Shown: in pieces, positions 8,340 through 15,538 of the stretch
Layout: every line of letters begins with the position of its first letter
How positions within the stretch are numbered: position 1 is the first letter of the stretch
From: Egerieenecus sp048201975
Lineage (GTDB): Bacteria; Bacillota; Clostridia; Christensenellales; Aristaeellaceae
NCBI GenBank assembly: GCA_048201975.1
Contig: DBFBGQ010000107.1
Span: 1 to 29,519, forward strand
DNA: 29,519 nt
Direction of reading: 5' to 3'
The notes under the pieces: model-generated
Seen by the model: the letters and a program-made list of their open reading frames with translations, nothing else
What the model was told of the DNA's origin: nothing
Database searches by the model: none
Translations under genes and position numbers: made by a program

Positions 8340-8483
8340 ATGGATACGATCATGATGGAGCAGATGATGGCGCGGTACTGGGACTGCATGGAGGACCGGG
8401 TGCTTCCCGGGGACCGGAACAGCGTCTTTATGGAGAGGCCTTCGGACAGGAGGTGGCGGACATGGACGTGGCGGAGGCGCTGA
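8340..8483 (+). CDS. Small hypothetical ORF upstream of and overlapping the sigma factor gene
   Basis: This 47-codon frame has a strong ribosome binding site, AGGAGGG (8327-8333), 6 nt before its ATG, and it overlaps the sigma factor start by 22 bp. The product begins MDTIMMEQMMARYWDCMEDR and ends in a very basic Trp/Arg tail (RRWRTWTWRRR). That tail lies in the overlap with the sigma gene and may have no function of its own. I recognise no family. It may serve to couple translation to the sigma gene, may encode a small partner protein, or may be a decaying frame. The excellent ribosome binding site is the main reason to keep it. Confidence 0.4.
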   Translation: MDTIMMEQMMARYWDCMEDRVLPGDRNSVFMERPSDRRWRTWTWRRR

Positions 8484-8929
8484 GCCGTCACGGACCGGCG
8501 CTGATGCGCTGTGCCCGTTCCCTGGCCCGGAACAGCCACGAAGCCGCGGATCTGTATCAGCAGACCTGGCTCAGGGCGCTGGAGCACCGGGAGCAGGTGG
8601 AGCGCTTCCCGCCGGAGCGGATGGAGCCCTGGCTGATCCGCGTGATGAACAACGCGCTGATCGACATTCGCCGCCGGGAGAAGCGCGCCTTCCCCATGGA
8701 GGACATGGAGGAGCAGGGCTACGAAGCGGACTTCTCCCGGGTGGAGACGGAGCAGATGCTCGGCAGCCTGCCGCCCAAGCTGCGCCAGGCGGTGCAGATG
8801 CGGCACTTCGCGGGCATGAGCAGCGCGGAGATCAGCCAGGAACTGGGGATACCCGCGGCAACGGTTCGCACCCGTTTGCGGGCGGCGGCAATTTTACTCA
8901 AAAAGCAATGGAAGGATGGAGAAAAATGA
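8462..8929 (+). CDS. ECF-type RNA polymerase sigma factor
   Basis: This 155-residue protein has only regions sigma2 and sigma4, the layout of extracytoplasmic function sigma factors. Sigma2 is seen in AADLYQQTWLRALEHR (about 32-47) and in PWLIRVMNNALIDIRRREKR (about 62-81). Sigma4 spans LPPKLRQAVQMRHFAGMSSAEISQELGIPAATVRTRLRAA near the C-terminus. I chose the ATG at 8462 because GGAGG lies 8 nt upstream and the longer frame to 8261 has no sigma homology. It ends within the start of the next gene (TGATG), so the two are made together. No typical membrane anti-sigma factor follows. A possible self-type promoter (AAC at 8286-8288, CGT at 8306-8308, 17 bp apart) precedes the unit. Confidence 0.9.
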   Translation: MDVAEALSRHGPALMRCARSLARNSHEAADLYQQTWLRALEHREQVERFPPERMEPWLIRVMNNALIDIRRREKRAFPMEDMEEQGYEADFSRVETEQMLGSLPPKLRQAVQMRHFAGMSSAEISQELGIPAATVRTRLRAAAILLKKQWKDGEK

Positions 8930-10122
8930 TGAAAAAGATCATTCGGGATGTAGTGGCGCTGAATCTGTGCGGCGCAACAGCGGAAAGCCTGGCGGATATC
9001 GCCCTGATCGAGGGCGTGGCGGTGGTGCTGGTAACCCCGCGGGTGCTGCCGCTGATGCAGCATGTGGAGATGCGGGACGTAGCTGCGGTCAGGGAAGTGC
9101 CGGACGACGTGCGCACGCTGATGTTCAACGGAGAATTGCTGCTGACGGCGGATCAACTGGCGCAGCCCTGCTACCTGGTGGTCAATGGCCGGCTCCGGCT
9201 GGATGAATCCATGACGCCGGAGCTTATCGCGTCCATGGTGACGGGCGGCATGGTCAACGGAGAGCTCATCGCCGGGGAGAAGCAGCAGGCGGCGCTGTTG
9301 CACTGCGGCGTGCAGGTGAACGGGAAAAACACCGTAATCCCCGAGGGCTTCCGCCTGCGGGAGAGCGGCGCGCCCATCACCGCCCAGGAGGCGGCGGGCA
9401 TGACGGGGGGCTGGATGCGCACGGGCAAGACCATCCTGGAGCCTGGCGCGGCGAAAACGCTGCGGCAGCGGGACGTGAAGCTCACCGGTACGGCGGGCGC
9501 TGTGGTCCCTCAGGAGGACGCGGAGGATTTCTACGCCCTGTGGCAGGGCCAGGGAGAAATCACCCTGCTGGAGCCGGGCGTGCGCTATATCACCGAGGAC
9601 TTGATCCTGCGGGGCGCGGACGCGGCCCTGAAGCTGCGTGGGGACCGGTATGTGGCCGACCTGACGCTGATGGACACCGTTGCGCCCGCGCATCTGGCCG
9701 GGCTGGGCCGGCTGTGGGTGACCGGCACATTGACGCTCCCGGAGGCGTTGATGGATACGGTGCTGCCCCATTTGGAGAACGAGCCGGAACTGGTGCCCTA
9801 TGAGGGCAAGCTCCTGGTGGCGGAAAACCAGATGGAGCTGGGTGAGAAGGAGCTGGCGGTCTATGACCAGGGCGTGACCCTGATGGTGCAGGGCCAGCTG
9901 AAACTGCGGGAGGACCTTGCGTCGCAGACGCTGCGGGAGAAGGTGCGGCTAATGTACAACTGCGGCCAGGTCCAGCTGAACGCGGAGCAGCAGGCGGCGC
10001 TGTTGCCGGTGGCCATCAACCAGGGGCATTTCAGCCTGCGCAAGCCCGAAGCGGAAAAACCTGTGCACCCGCAAAACCCGGAGGAGACGGTGCTGGAGGG
10101 TCTGGCCTACCTGGAGCTGTGA
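8929..10122 (+). CDS. Hypothetical protein with internal duplication, coupled to the ECF sigma factor
   Basis: This 397-residue protein is not one I recognise. The ATG at 8929 shares a base with the sigma factor stop; GGATGGAG lies 7 nt upstream, and an ATG at 8926 is an alternative. There is no signal peptide and no membrane span, so it should be cytoplasmic. It is rich in short G-x-L-x-L and NGxL strands. A segment beginning VNGRLRLDESMTPELIASMV and ending QQAALL (about 86-128) resembles one near the C-terminus beginning VQGQLKLREDLASQTLREKV and ending QQAALL (about 325-367). This suggests a duplicated beta-rich or solenoid fold, perhaps loosely like bactofilin scaffolds. A role as sigma regulator or regulon member is possible but not shown. 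Confidence 0.8.
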   Translation: MKKIIRDVVALNLCGATAESLADIALIEGVAVVLVTPRVLPLMQHVEMRDVAAVREVPDDVRTLMFNGELLLTADQLAQPCYLVVNGRLRLDESMTPELIASMVTGGMVNGELIAGEKQQAALLHCGVQVNGKNTVIPEGFRLRESGAPITAQEAAGMTGGWMRTGKTILEPGAAKTLRQRDVKLTGTAGAVVPQEDAEDFYALWQGQGEITLLEPGVRYITEDLILRGADAALKLRGDRYVADLTLMDTVAPAHLAGLGRLWVTGTLTLPEALMDTVLPHLENEPELVPYEGKLLVAENQMELGEKELAVYDQGVTLMVQGQLKLREDLASQTLREKVRLMYNCGQVQLNAEQQAALLPVAINQGHFSLRKPEAEKPVHPQNPEETVLEGLAYLEL

Positions 10123-10162
10123 GGAAAACAAAGGAAAAACATTTTTCGCCAGGAAAGAGCGG

Positions 10163-10191
10163 TTGACAATTTCCCCGGGGGCTGGTATGAT
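10163..10191 (+). promoter_or_regulatory. Strong sigma-A promoter of the T-box operon
   Basis: TTGACA (10163-10168) and TATGAT (10186-10191) are exactly 17 bp apart. Transcription should begin near 10198, just where the T-box leader starts. Confidence 0.88.
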
Positions 10192-10197
10192 AGTCCG

Positions 10198-10500
10198 GAG
10201 AAACGCCATGACGGGGAAAAACGGGCGGCGGTTTCCCTTCAGAGAGTCCGCGGTTGGTGCAAGCGGATGGGAGCAATGCCTGATACTGGCCCCCGAGCGG
10301 TCGGCTCAACGGCGAGCGGGAAATTTCCGCCCTGCCTGGTAAAGCCGGACGGAAGCCCACCGTGAGCGGGGTAGGCATTGTTCGATGCCGACGAGGGGGG
10401 CGGCCCTGGCCGTCAACAAGAGTGGTACCGCGGAAGCAAACTATACGCTTTCGTCTCTTGCAAAACCATTTGGGTAGCGGAGACGAAGGCGTTTTTCTTT
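10198..10500 (+). ncRNA. T-box riboswitch leader
   Basis: T-box leaders sense the charging of a specific tRNA and read through a terminator when it is uncharged. Stem I runs from about 10204 to 10299, with a kink-turn-like CATGA/GA near its base. The distal AGAGAG (10241-10246) and GGTTGGTGCAA motif sit in a TCCGC/GCGGA arm. The specifier loop lies opposite AAAAA, at about 10283-10290. The T-box core GTGGTACCGCGG (10422-10433) exposes TGGT, predicting a tRNA with discriminator base A. CAAGAG (10417-10422) can pair with CTCTTG (10455-10460) as antiterminator. That pairing competes with the terminator at 10446-10496. The best specifier reading is CTG (10286-10288, Leu), with Thr or Tyr registers not excluded. 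Confidence 0.93.
10446..10496 (+). terminator. Terminator of the T-box leader
   Basis: CGCTTTCGTCTC (10446-10457) pairs along 12 bp, with one G-T pair, to GAGACGAAGGCG (10480-10491). TTTTT follows at 10492-10496. Its 5' arm shares CTC (10455-10457) with the antiterminator. Confidence 0.9.
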
Positions 10501-10532
10501 GTCTCCCCGAAGCGACAAGGAGGCTGAAGACG

Positions 10533-13064
10533 ATGAAACTTGCATTTTCCACCCTGGGCTGTCCCGATTTCGACTGGCCGGATATCTATTCCATGGCCAA
10601 GGACCTGGGCTTTGACGGCATTGAAATGCGCGGACTGGGGGACGACCTGTTCGCCGTGAACGCCAAGCCCTTCCGCCCGGACCAGATCGACAAGACCATT
10701 GCGCTGCTGGCGCGTATGCACCTGACCATTCCCTGCCTGTCCTCGGGCTGCGTGCTCAAGGATACGCAGAACTGGCCCGATACCCGGGCGGAGATAGGGG
10801 AATACATCCGCCTGGCCGCCCGGCTGGGCTCCAGCTACATCCGCCTGCTGGCCGACCGCAACGCCGACAAGGAGGGCGAGGTGGACGACGAGGTGGTGCT
10901 GGCCCACCTCAAGGAGGTGCTGCCCCTGGCGGAGGAAAAGGGCGTGATGCTCCTGCTGGAGACCAACGGCGTGTATGCGGATACCGCCCGCCTGCGGGAT
11001 CTGCTGGTGCGCGCCGAGAGCGACAGCGTGGGCGCATTGTGGGATTTGCATCATCCCTACCGCTTTGCCGGGGAAAGCCCCGAGCTCACCGTGCAGAACC
11101 TGGGCGTGTATATCAAGTATATCCACATCAAGGACTCCGTCATGGAAAACGGCAAGGTGTCCTACCGCCTGATGGGCGAGGGCGACCTGCCTGTGGACGC
11201 CATGATGCGCGCCCTGCGCTCCATCAATTACGAGGGCTTCGTGTCCCTGGAGTGGGTCAAGAAGTATATGCCCGACCTGCGCAACGCGGGCATCGTGTTC
11301 CCGCACTTCGCCAACTTCATGGCTCAGTACCTGGCCCAGAGCGGCGGCAGCCACCGCCTTCAGGATAACCTGCGCAAAACCGGCAAGTACGTCTGGCCCA
11401 AGGAGACCCTTATCGACATGACCTTCCCCCAGGTGCTGGACCGGATGGTGGACGAATTCCCCGAGCAGTACGCCTTCCGCTACACCACCCTTGATTATAC
11501 CCGCACCTACGCCCAGTTCCGGGACGATGTGGATACCTTCGCCCGCAGCCTCATCGCCATGGGCGTCAAGCCTGGGGATCATGTGGCCATCTGGGCCACC
11601 AACGTGCCCCAGTGGTACATCACCTTCTGGGCGACCACGAAAATCGGCGCGGTGCTGGTGACGGTGAATACCGCCTACAAGGTTCACGAGGCCGAGTATC
11701 TGCTGCGCCAGAGCGACACCCATACCCTGGTGATGATCGACGGCTACAAGGACAGCAACTATGTGGAGATCATCCACGAGCTGTGCCCCGAGCTGAAAAA
11801 CCACCCCAAGGGCCGGCCGCTGCATACCCGCCGCTTTCCCTTCCTGCGCAACATCATCACCATCGACAGCGACCAGCCCGGCTGCTGGACCTGGGAGGAA
11901 GCCATCGCCCAGGCGCAGAAGGTGGGCGTGGAGGAAGTGTGGCGCAGGGCTGCCGCGGTGAGCAAGCACGATGTGTGCAACATGCAGTATACCTCCGGCA
12001 CCACGGGCTTCCCCAAGGGCGTGATGCTCACCCACTACAACGTGGTGAACAACGGCAAGGCCATCGGCGACTGCATGGATTTGTCCACAGCCGATAAGAT
12101 GATGATCCAGGTGCCCATGTTCCACTGCTTCGGCATGGTGCTGGCCATGACCGCCTCCATGACCCACGGCACTACCATGTGCCCCATCCCCGCCTTCAGC
12201 CCCAGCAAAGGCCTGGACTGCATCAACCGGGAGCAGATCACCTGCTTCCACGGGGTGCCCACCATGTTCATTGCCATGCTGGGCCACCCGAACTTTGCCA
12301 AGACGGATTTCAGCCACATGCGCACGGGCATCATGGCCGGCAGCCCCTGCCCCATCAAGGTGATGCAGGAAGTGGTGGAGAAGATGCACATGCCCGAGAT
12401 CGTCATCACCTACGGGCAGACCGAGGCCAGCCCCGGCTGCACCATGTCCAAGACCACCGACTCCATCGAGGCGCGGGTGAACACCGTGGGCGCGGCCATG
12501 TTTGGCGTGGAATGCAAGATTGTGGATCCGGAAACCGGCGCCGACCTGCCGGATAACGTGGACGGCGAATTCGTGGCCCGGGGCTACAACATCATGAAGG
12601 GCTACTACAAGATGCCGGAAGCCACCGCCGTGGCCATTGACAAGGACGGCTGGCTCCACACCGGCGACCTGGCCCGCCGGGACGAAAACGGCTACTACAA
12701 GATTACCGGGCGCATCAAGGACATGATCATCCGCGGCGGCGAAAACATCTACCCCAAGGAGATTGAGGATTTCATCTATACCCATCCCAAGGTTCAGGAC
12801 GTGCAGGTCATCGGCGTGCCCGACAAGCAGTATGGCGAGGAGATCATGGCCTGCGTCATCCTCAAGCCCGGGGAGAGCGCCACCGTGGAGGAGATCCGCG
12901 AATTTGTGGCCACCCACATGGCCAAGCACAAGACCCCGCGGTACGTGACCTTTGTGGATTCCTTCCCCATGAACGCGGCGGGGAAGATCCTGAAATACAA
13001 GATGCGCGAGCAGGCCGTGGAGATGCTGCATCTCCAGGCGGATAACGCCATCGAGACCGCGTAA
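10533..13064 (+). CDS. Fusion of sugar isomerase/epimerase TIM barrel with acyl-CoA synthetase
   Basis: One 843-residue frame starts at the ATG at 10533, with AAGGAGG 9 nt upstream. Residues 1 to about 285 form a xylose isomerase-like (AP endonuclease 2 family) TIM barrel. It keeps likely metal ligands Glu143 (ETNG), Asp171 (WDLHHP), His198 (HIKD) and Glu240 (SLEW). Residues about 300-843 are an AMP-forming acyl-CoA ligase of the FadD-like group. That half shows YTSGTTGFPKG at 486-496, YGQTEASPG from 627, the hinge GRIKDMIIRGGENIYP and the catalytic Lys818 in NAAGKILKYK. The junction is continuous with no frameshift. It is the only gene between its T-box and the cobalamin riboswitch. The ligase should activate a carboxylic acid as acyl-AMP, then acyl-CoA; the substrate and the barrel's role are unknown. 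Confidence 0.93.
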   Translation: MKLAFSTLGCPDFDWPDIYSMAKDLGFDGIEMRGLGDDLFAVNAKPFRPDQIDKTIALLARMHLTIPCLSSGCVLKDTQNWPDTRAEIGEYIRLAARLGSSYIRLLADRNADKEGEVDDEVVLAHLKEVLPLAEEKGVMLLLETNGVYADTARLRDLLVRAESDSVGALWDLHHPYRFAGESPELTVQNLGVYIKYIHIKDSVMENGKVSYRLMGEGDLPVDAMMRALRSINYEGFVSLEWVKKYMPDLRNAGIVFPHFANFMAQYLAQSGGSHRLQDNLRKTGKYVWPKETLIDMTFPQVLDRMVDEFPEQYAFRYTTLDYTRTYAQFRDDVDTFARSLIAMGVKPGDHVAIWATNVPQWYITFWATTKIGAVLVTVNTAYKVHEAEYLLRQSDTHTLVMIDGYKDSNYVEIIHELCPELKNHPKGRPLHTRRFPFLRNIITIDSDQPGCWTWEEAIAQAQKVGVEEVWRRAAAVSKHDVCNMQYTSGTTGFPKGVMLTHYNVVNNGKAIGDCMDLSTADKMMIQVPMFHCFGMVLAMTASMTHGTTMCPIPAFSPSKGLDCINREQITCFHGVPTMFIAMLGHPNFAKTDFSHMRTGIMAGSPCPIKVMQEVVEKMHMPEIVITYGQTEASPGCTMSKTTDSIEARVNTVGAAMFGVECKIVDPETGADLPDNVDGEFVARGYNIMKGYYKMPEATAVAIDKDGWLHTGDLARRDENGYYKITGRIKDMIIRGGENIYPKEIEDFIYTHPKVQDVQVIGVPDKQYGEEIMACVILKPGESATVEEIREFVATHMAKHKTPRYVTFVDSFPMNAAGKILKYKMREQAVEMLHLQADNAIETA

Positions 13065-13112
13065 GCGAAGGCTTTTTTCCACCGGCGGGGGATACAGTCG
13101 CCGCAGGGCGCA

Positions 13113-13140
13113 TTGACATCCCCCGCCGCTGTGCTATAAT
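13113..13140 (+). promoter_or_regulatory. Sigma-A promoter of the cobalamin riboswitch transcript
   Basis: TTGACA (13113-13118) and TATAAT (13135-13140) are 16 bp apart. A 9-bp inverted repeat, GGCGGGGGA (13084-13092) with TCCCCCGCC (13119-13127), overlaps the spacer. Confidence 0.85.
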
Positions 13141-13146
13141 ACCTTT

Positions 13147-13446
13147 TGACAGACGAATAAGCAGATGCGGCCGTACCGTTGGTACGACGCGCCGCCGGGT
13201 GGGCGCGCGTCAAGGGAACCGGATGCGATCTCCGGACTATCCCAGTAACCGTGAAGCGGACAAGGGGGCATAGCCACTGTTCCAGTTGGAATGGGAAGGC
13301 GCCCCGGCGAATGATGCCAAGTCGGGAGACCTGGCCGCATCCAAGCACCAACAATCCTCCTGGGGATGGGGGTCGGCTAGCTGCGCGCGGGAAAAACGCG
13401 GGCGGCGGTTCAGCTGTGCCTTGCTTTGCGGAGGGACGGCTTTTTT
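13147..13446 (+). ncRNA. Cobalamin riboswitch (btuFCD leader)
   Basis: The conserved cobalamin aptamer blocks appear in order. They are AAGGGAACCGGATGCGA with CTCCGGACTATCCC (13212-13242), GTGAAGCGGAC, AGCCACTGT (13272-13280), GGGAAGGCG (13293-13301), and the B12-box-like GATGCCAAGTCGGGAGACCT (13313-13332). Cobalamin binding in such leaders turns off uptake genes, here the B12 importer directly downstream. The expression platform is a terminator at 13413-13446, and AGCTG (13379-13383) could sequester its 5' arm at CAGCT (13411-13415). Confidence 0.94.
13413..13446 (+). terminator. Expression-platform terminator of the cobalamin riboswitch
   Basis: GCTGT and CCTT (13413-13422, with one bulged G) pair with AGGG and ACGGC (13432-13440), using two G-T pairs. 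Six T follow at 13441-13446. The stem is imperfect, as expected for a switchable terminator. Confidence 0.65.
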
Positions 13447-13500
13447 CGTGCGGGAAGGGCCGTGCGCCGCCCGTCTGATCTTATTTTTCGGAGGGATTGT

Positions 13501-14415
13501 ATGATCCGTCGTTTCCTTTCCCTGTTGCTGGCGCTCGCGCTGTGCCTGGCGCTGCCCCTGGTGGCCAACGGCGAGGACGCCGCCCTGACCGTGACCGACA
13601 TGATGGGCCGGGAGATCGTCCTGGAGGAGCCGGCCCAGCGGGTGGTGGCGCTCACCGCCGCAGACTGTGAAATCATCTACGCCCTGGGCGCGGGGGACCT
13701 GCTGGTGGGCCGCGGCGCCTACTGCAACTATCCCCAGGAGGTGCTGGACATCCCCGCGGTGGATTCCGGCGCGGAGACCAACCTGGAGCAGATCCTTGCC
13801 CTGGAGCCCGACGTGCTGATCATGGCCGCCATGGCCCAGACCACCGAGCAGGTGGAAGCCCTGGAGAACGCCGGGGTGAAGGTGGTCGTTTCCAACGCCC
13901 AGGACATCGCGGGCACCTATGATGCCATTGCGCTCATCGGCGCGCTGTGCGGCAAGGAGGAAGAGGCGGCGGCGCTGACAGCGGAGATGCAGTCCGCCTT
14001 CCAGGCCATTGCCAGCCGGGCCAAGGATGCGGGAAAAACCGTGTATTTTGAGGTGTCTCCCCTGGAGTGGGGGCTGTGGACCGCGGGCAAGAACACCTTC
14101 ATGGACGAGCTGGCTTCCCTTTGCGGGCTGACCAACGCCTTTGCGGACGTGGAGGGCTGGGCGGAGATCTCCCAGGAGCAGGTGCTGGAGCGGAACCCCG
14201 ACTACATCGTCACCAACACCGTGTACAGCGGCGAAGGCCTCACCCCGGCGGAGGAGATCGCCTCCCGGGCGGGCTGGGAGGACGTAACGGCGGTGCGGGA
14301 AGGCGCCATCTACAACGCGGACAGCGACATGGTTTCCCGTCCCGGCCCGCGCCTGGTGCAGGCGGCGCAGGAGCTGTACGCCTTTGTTTACGGCGAGGCC
14401 GCGGCGGAGGAGTGA
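13501..14415 (+). CDS. btuF: Cobalamin ABC importer substrate-binding protein
   Basis: This is a 304-residue exported protein that captures vitamin B12 or a precursor. It starts with MIRRFLSLLLALALCLALPLVANG, a clear signal peptide with no convincing lipobox cysteine. The mature part begins with VTDMMGREIVLEEPAQRVV, the standard opening of the iron-siderophore/cobalamin binding family. NLEQILALEPDVLIM and the C-terminal NPDYIVTN stretch also fit. GGAGGG (13490-13495) precedes the ATG at 13501. Assignment to cobalamin rather than iron siderophores rests on the riboswitch just upstream. A two-tier terminator follows before the permease gene. Confidence 0.88.
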   Translation: MIRRFLSLLLALALCLALPLVANGEDAALTVTDMMGREIVLEEPAQRVVALTAADCEIIYALGAGDLLVGRGAYCNYPQEVLDIPAVDSGAETNLEQILALEPDVLIMAAMAQTTEQVEALENAGVKVVVSNAQDIAGTYDAIALIGALCGKEEEAAALTAEMQSAFQAIASRAKDAGKTVYFEVSPLEWGLWTAGKNTFMDELASLCGLTNAFADVEGWAEISQEQVLERNPDYIVTNTVYSGEGLTPAEEIASRAGWEDVTAVREGAIYNADSDMVSRPGPRLVQAAQELYAFVYGEAAAEE

Positions 14416-14421
14416 GGACAG

Positions 14422-14469
14422 GCGCGGGGGTTAAGGCGTGGCAACGCCCTGGCCCCGCGCGCTTTTTTT
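14422..14469 (+). terminator. Terminator-like hairpin between btuF and btuC
   Basis: GCGCGGGG (14422-14429) pairs with CCCCGCGC (14453-14460). A nested hairpin GGCGT/ACGCC (14435-14448, loop GGCA) lies inside, and T7 follows at 14463-14469. It sits 6 nt after the btuF stop with no promoter seen before btuC, so it probably reduces rather than ends transcription. Confidence 0.82.
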
Positions 14470-14518
14470 GATGCTGGCTCCGCGGAGCGGAGCGCTAATA
14501 GGCTGGGAGGAATGTTCC

Positions 14519-15538
14519 ATGGCCCGGAAACTGCTCTGGTGGGGCCTGCCGCTGGCGCTGCTGGCCACCATGCTGCTGTGCGTGTGCGCGGGCAGCGTGC
14601 CCATGTTCCCGGAGGAGACGCTGCGGATCCTCTGGCGGGGGCTTACAGGGACGGAGGCCGGTGGCTCCGGGGAGGCGATCATTTTGCGGGTGCGGCTGCC
14701 CAGGGTGCTCTGCGTGGCGCTGACAGGTGCCTCCCTTTCCCTGTGCGGGGCGGCCATGCAGGGGTTGCTGCGCAATCCGCTGGCGGACGGCTCCACCCTG
14801 GGGGTATCCTCGGGAGCCTCCCTGGGAGCAATTGTGGCCATTGTGCTGGGGGTGCAGTTCCCCGGCCTGCCCTTTGCGGGCACGATGATTCTGGCCATGC
14901 TCTTCGCCTTCGGTTCCCTGGCGCTGATTCTGGCCCTGGCCTACGCCCTGGACCGCAGCCTGTCCACGGGAACCATTATACTCATCGGCGTGGTATTCTC
15001 GATGTTTGTTTCCAGCCTGATCAACCTGCTGATCACCTTCGCCGGAGATAAGGTGAAATCCATCACCTTCTGGACCTTGGGTTCCCTGGCTGGAAGCACC
15101 TATGTCAACGCCCTGACGCTGCTGGTGGCGCTGGCGCTTTGCGGCGGCGTGCTGCTGGCCCAGGGCGGCGCGCTGAACGCTTTCGCCCTGGGGGAGGAGC
15201 AGGCGCAGCACCTGGGGGTCGCCGTGAAGCGGGTGAAGCTGACGGTGATGGCGGCGGTGTCGGTGCTGCTGGGGGTATGCGTATCCATCGGCGGCGCCAT
15301 CGGCTTTGTGGGACTGGTGATCCCGCACATGACGCGCCTGGTGCTGGGGCCGGACCACCGCCGGCTGCTGCCTGCGTCCCTGCTGGGGGGCGCGGTGTTC
15401 CTGCTGCTGGCGGACCTGGTGGGGCGGACGCTGCTCAGCCCCATGGAACTGCCCATTGGCGTGGTGACCTCCCTGGTGGGCGCGGTGGCCTTCCTGGGAA
15501 TCTTTTACCGGTCCAGAAAGCGGGGAAGCATATGCTGA
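14519..15538 (+). CDS. btuC: Cobalamin ABC importer permease (FecCD family)
   Basis: This 339-residue polytopic membrane protein forms the channel of the B12 importer. The ATG at 14519 follows GGGAGGAA; a longer frame beginning at 14438 would run through the upstream terminator. Typical FecCD motifs are RLPRVLCVALTGASLSLCGAAMQGLLRNPLADGSTLGVSSGAS (about 59-101) and the coupling segment GGAIGFVGLVIPHMTRLVLGPDHR. About ten hydrophobic segments are visible, as in BtuC. The last 7 bp overlap the ATPase gene. Confidence 0.93.
   Translation: MARKLLWWGLPLALLATMLLCVCAGSVPMFPEETLRILWRGLTGTEAGGSGEAIILRVRLPRVLCVALTGASLSLCGAAMQGLLRNPLADGSTLGVSSGASLGAIVAIVLGVQFPGLPFAGTMILAMLFAFGSLALILALAYALDRSLSTGTIILIGVVFSMFVSSLINLLITFAGDKVKSITFWTLGSLAGSTYVNALTLLVALALCGGVLLAQGGALNAFALGEEQAQHLGVAVKRVKLTVMAAVSVLLGVCVSIGGAIGFVGLVIPHMTRLVLGPDHRRLLPASLLGGAVFLLLADLVGRTLLSPMELPIGVVTSLVGAVAFLGIFYRSRKRGSIC

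Noticed and set aside
7259..8806. A 515-codon minus-strand frame crossing the nucleotidyltransferase gene and the sigma factor
   Set aside because: It runs through a strong terminator and two well-supported plus-strand genes, and resembles no family.
13065..13080. T-run after the fusion gene as a rho-independent terminator
   Set aside because: TTTTTT is present, but only a 3-bp GCC/GGC stem can be drawn before it, so I cannot support a terminator.
10413..13082. An 889-codon open frame on the minus strand opposite the fusion gene
   Set aside because: Its translation is dominated by His, Gly and Ala without any domain, as expected opposite a GC-rich gene with strong third-position bias. The plus strand carries clear ligase and TIM-barrel motifs, a promoter and a ribosome binding site.
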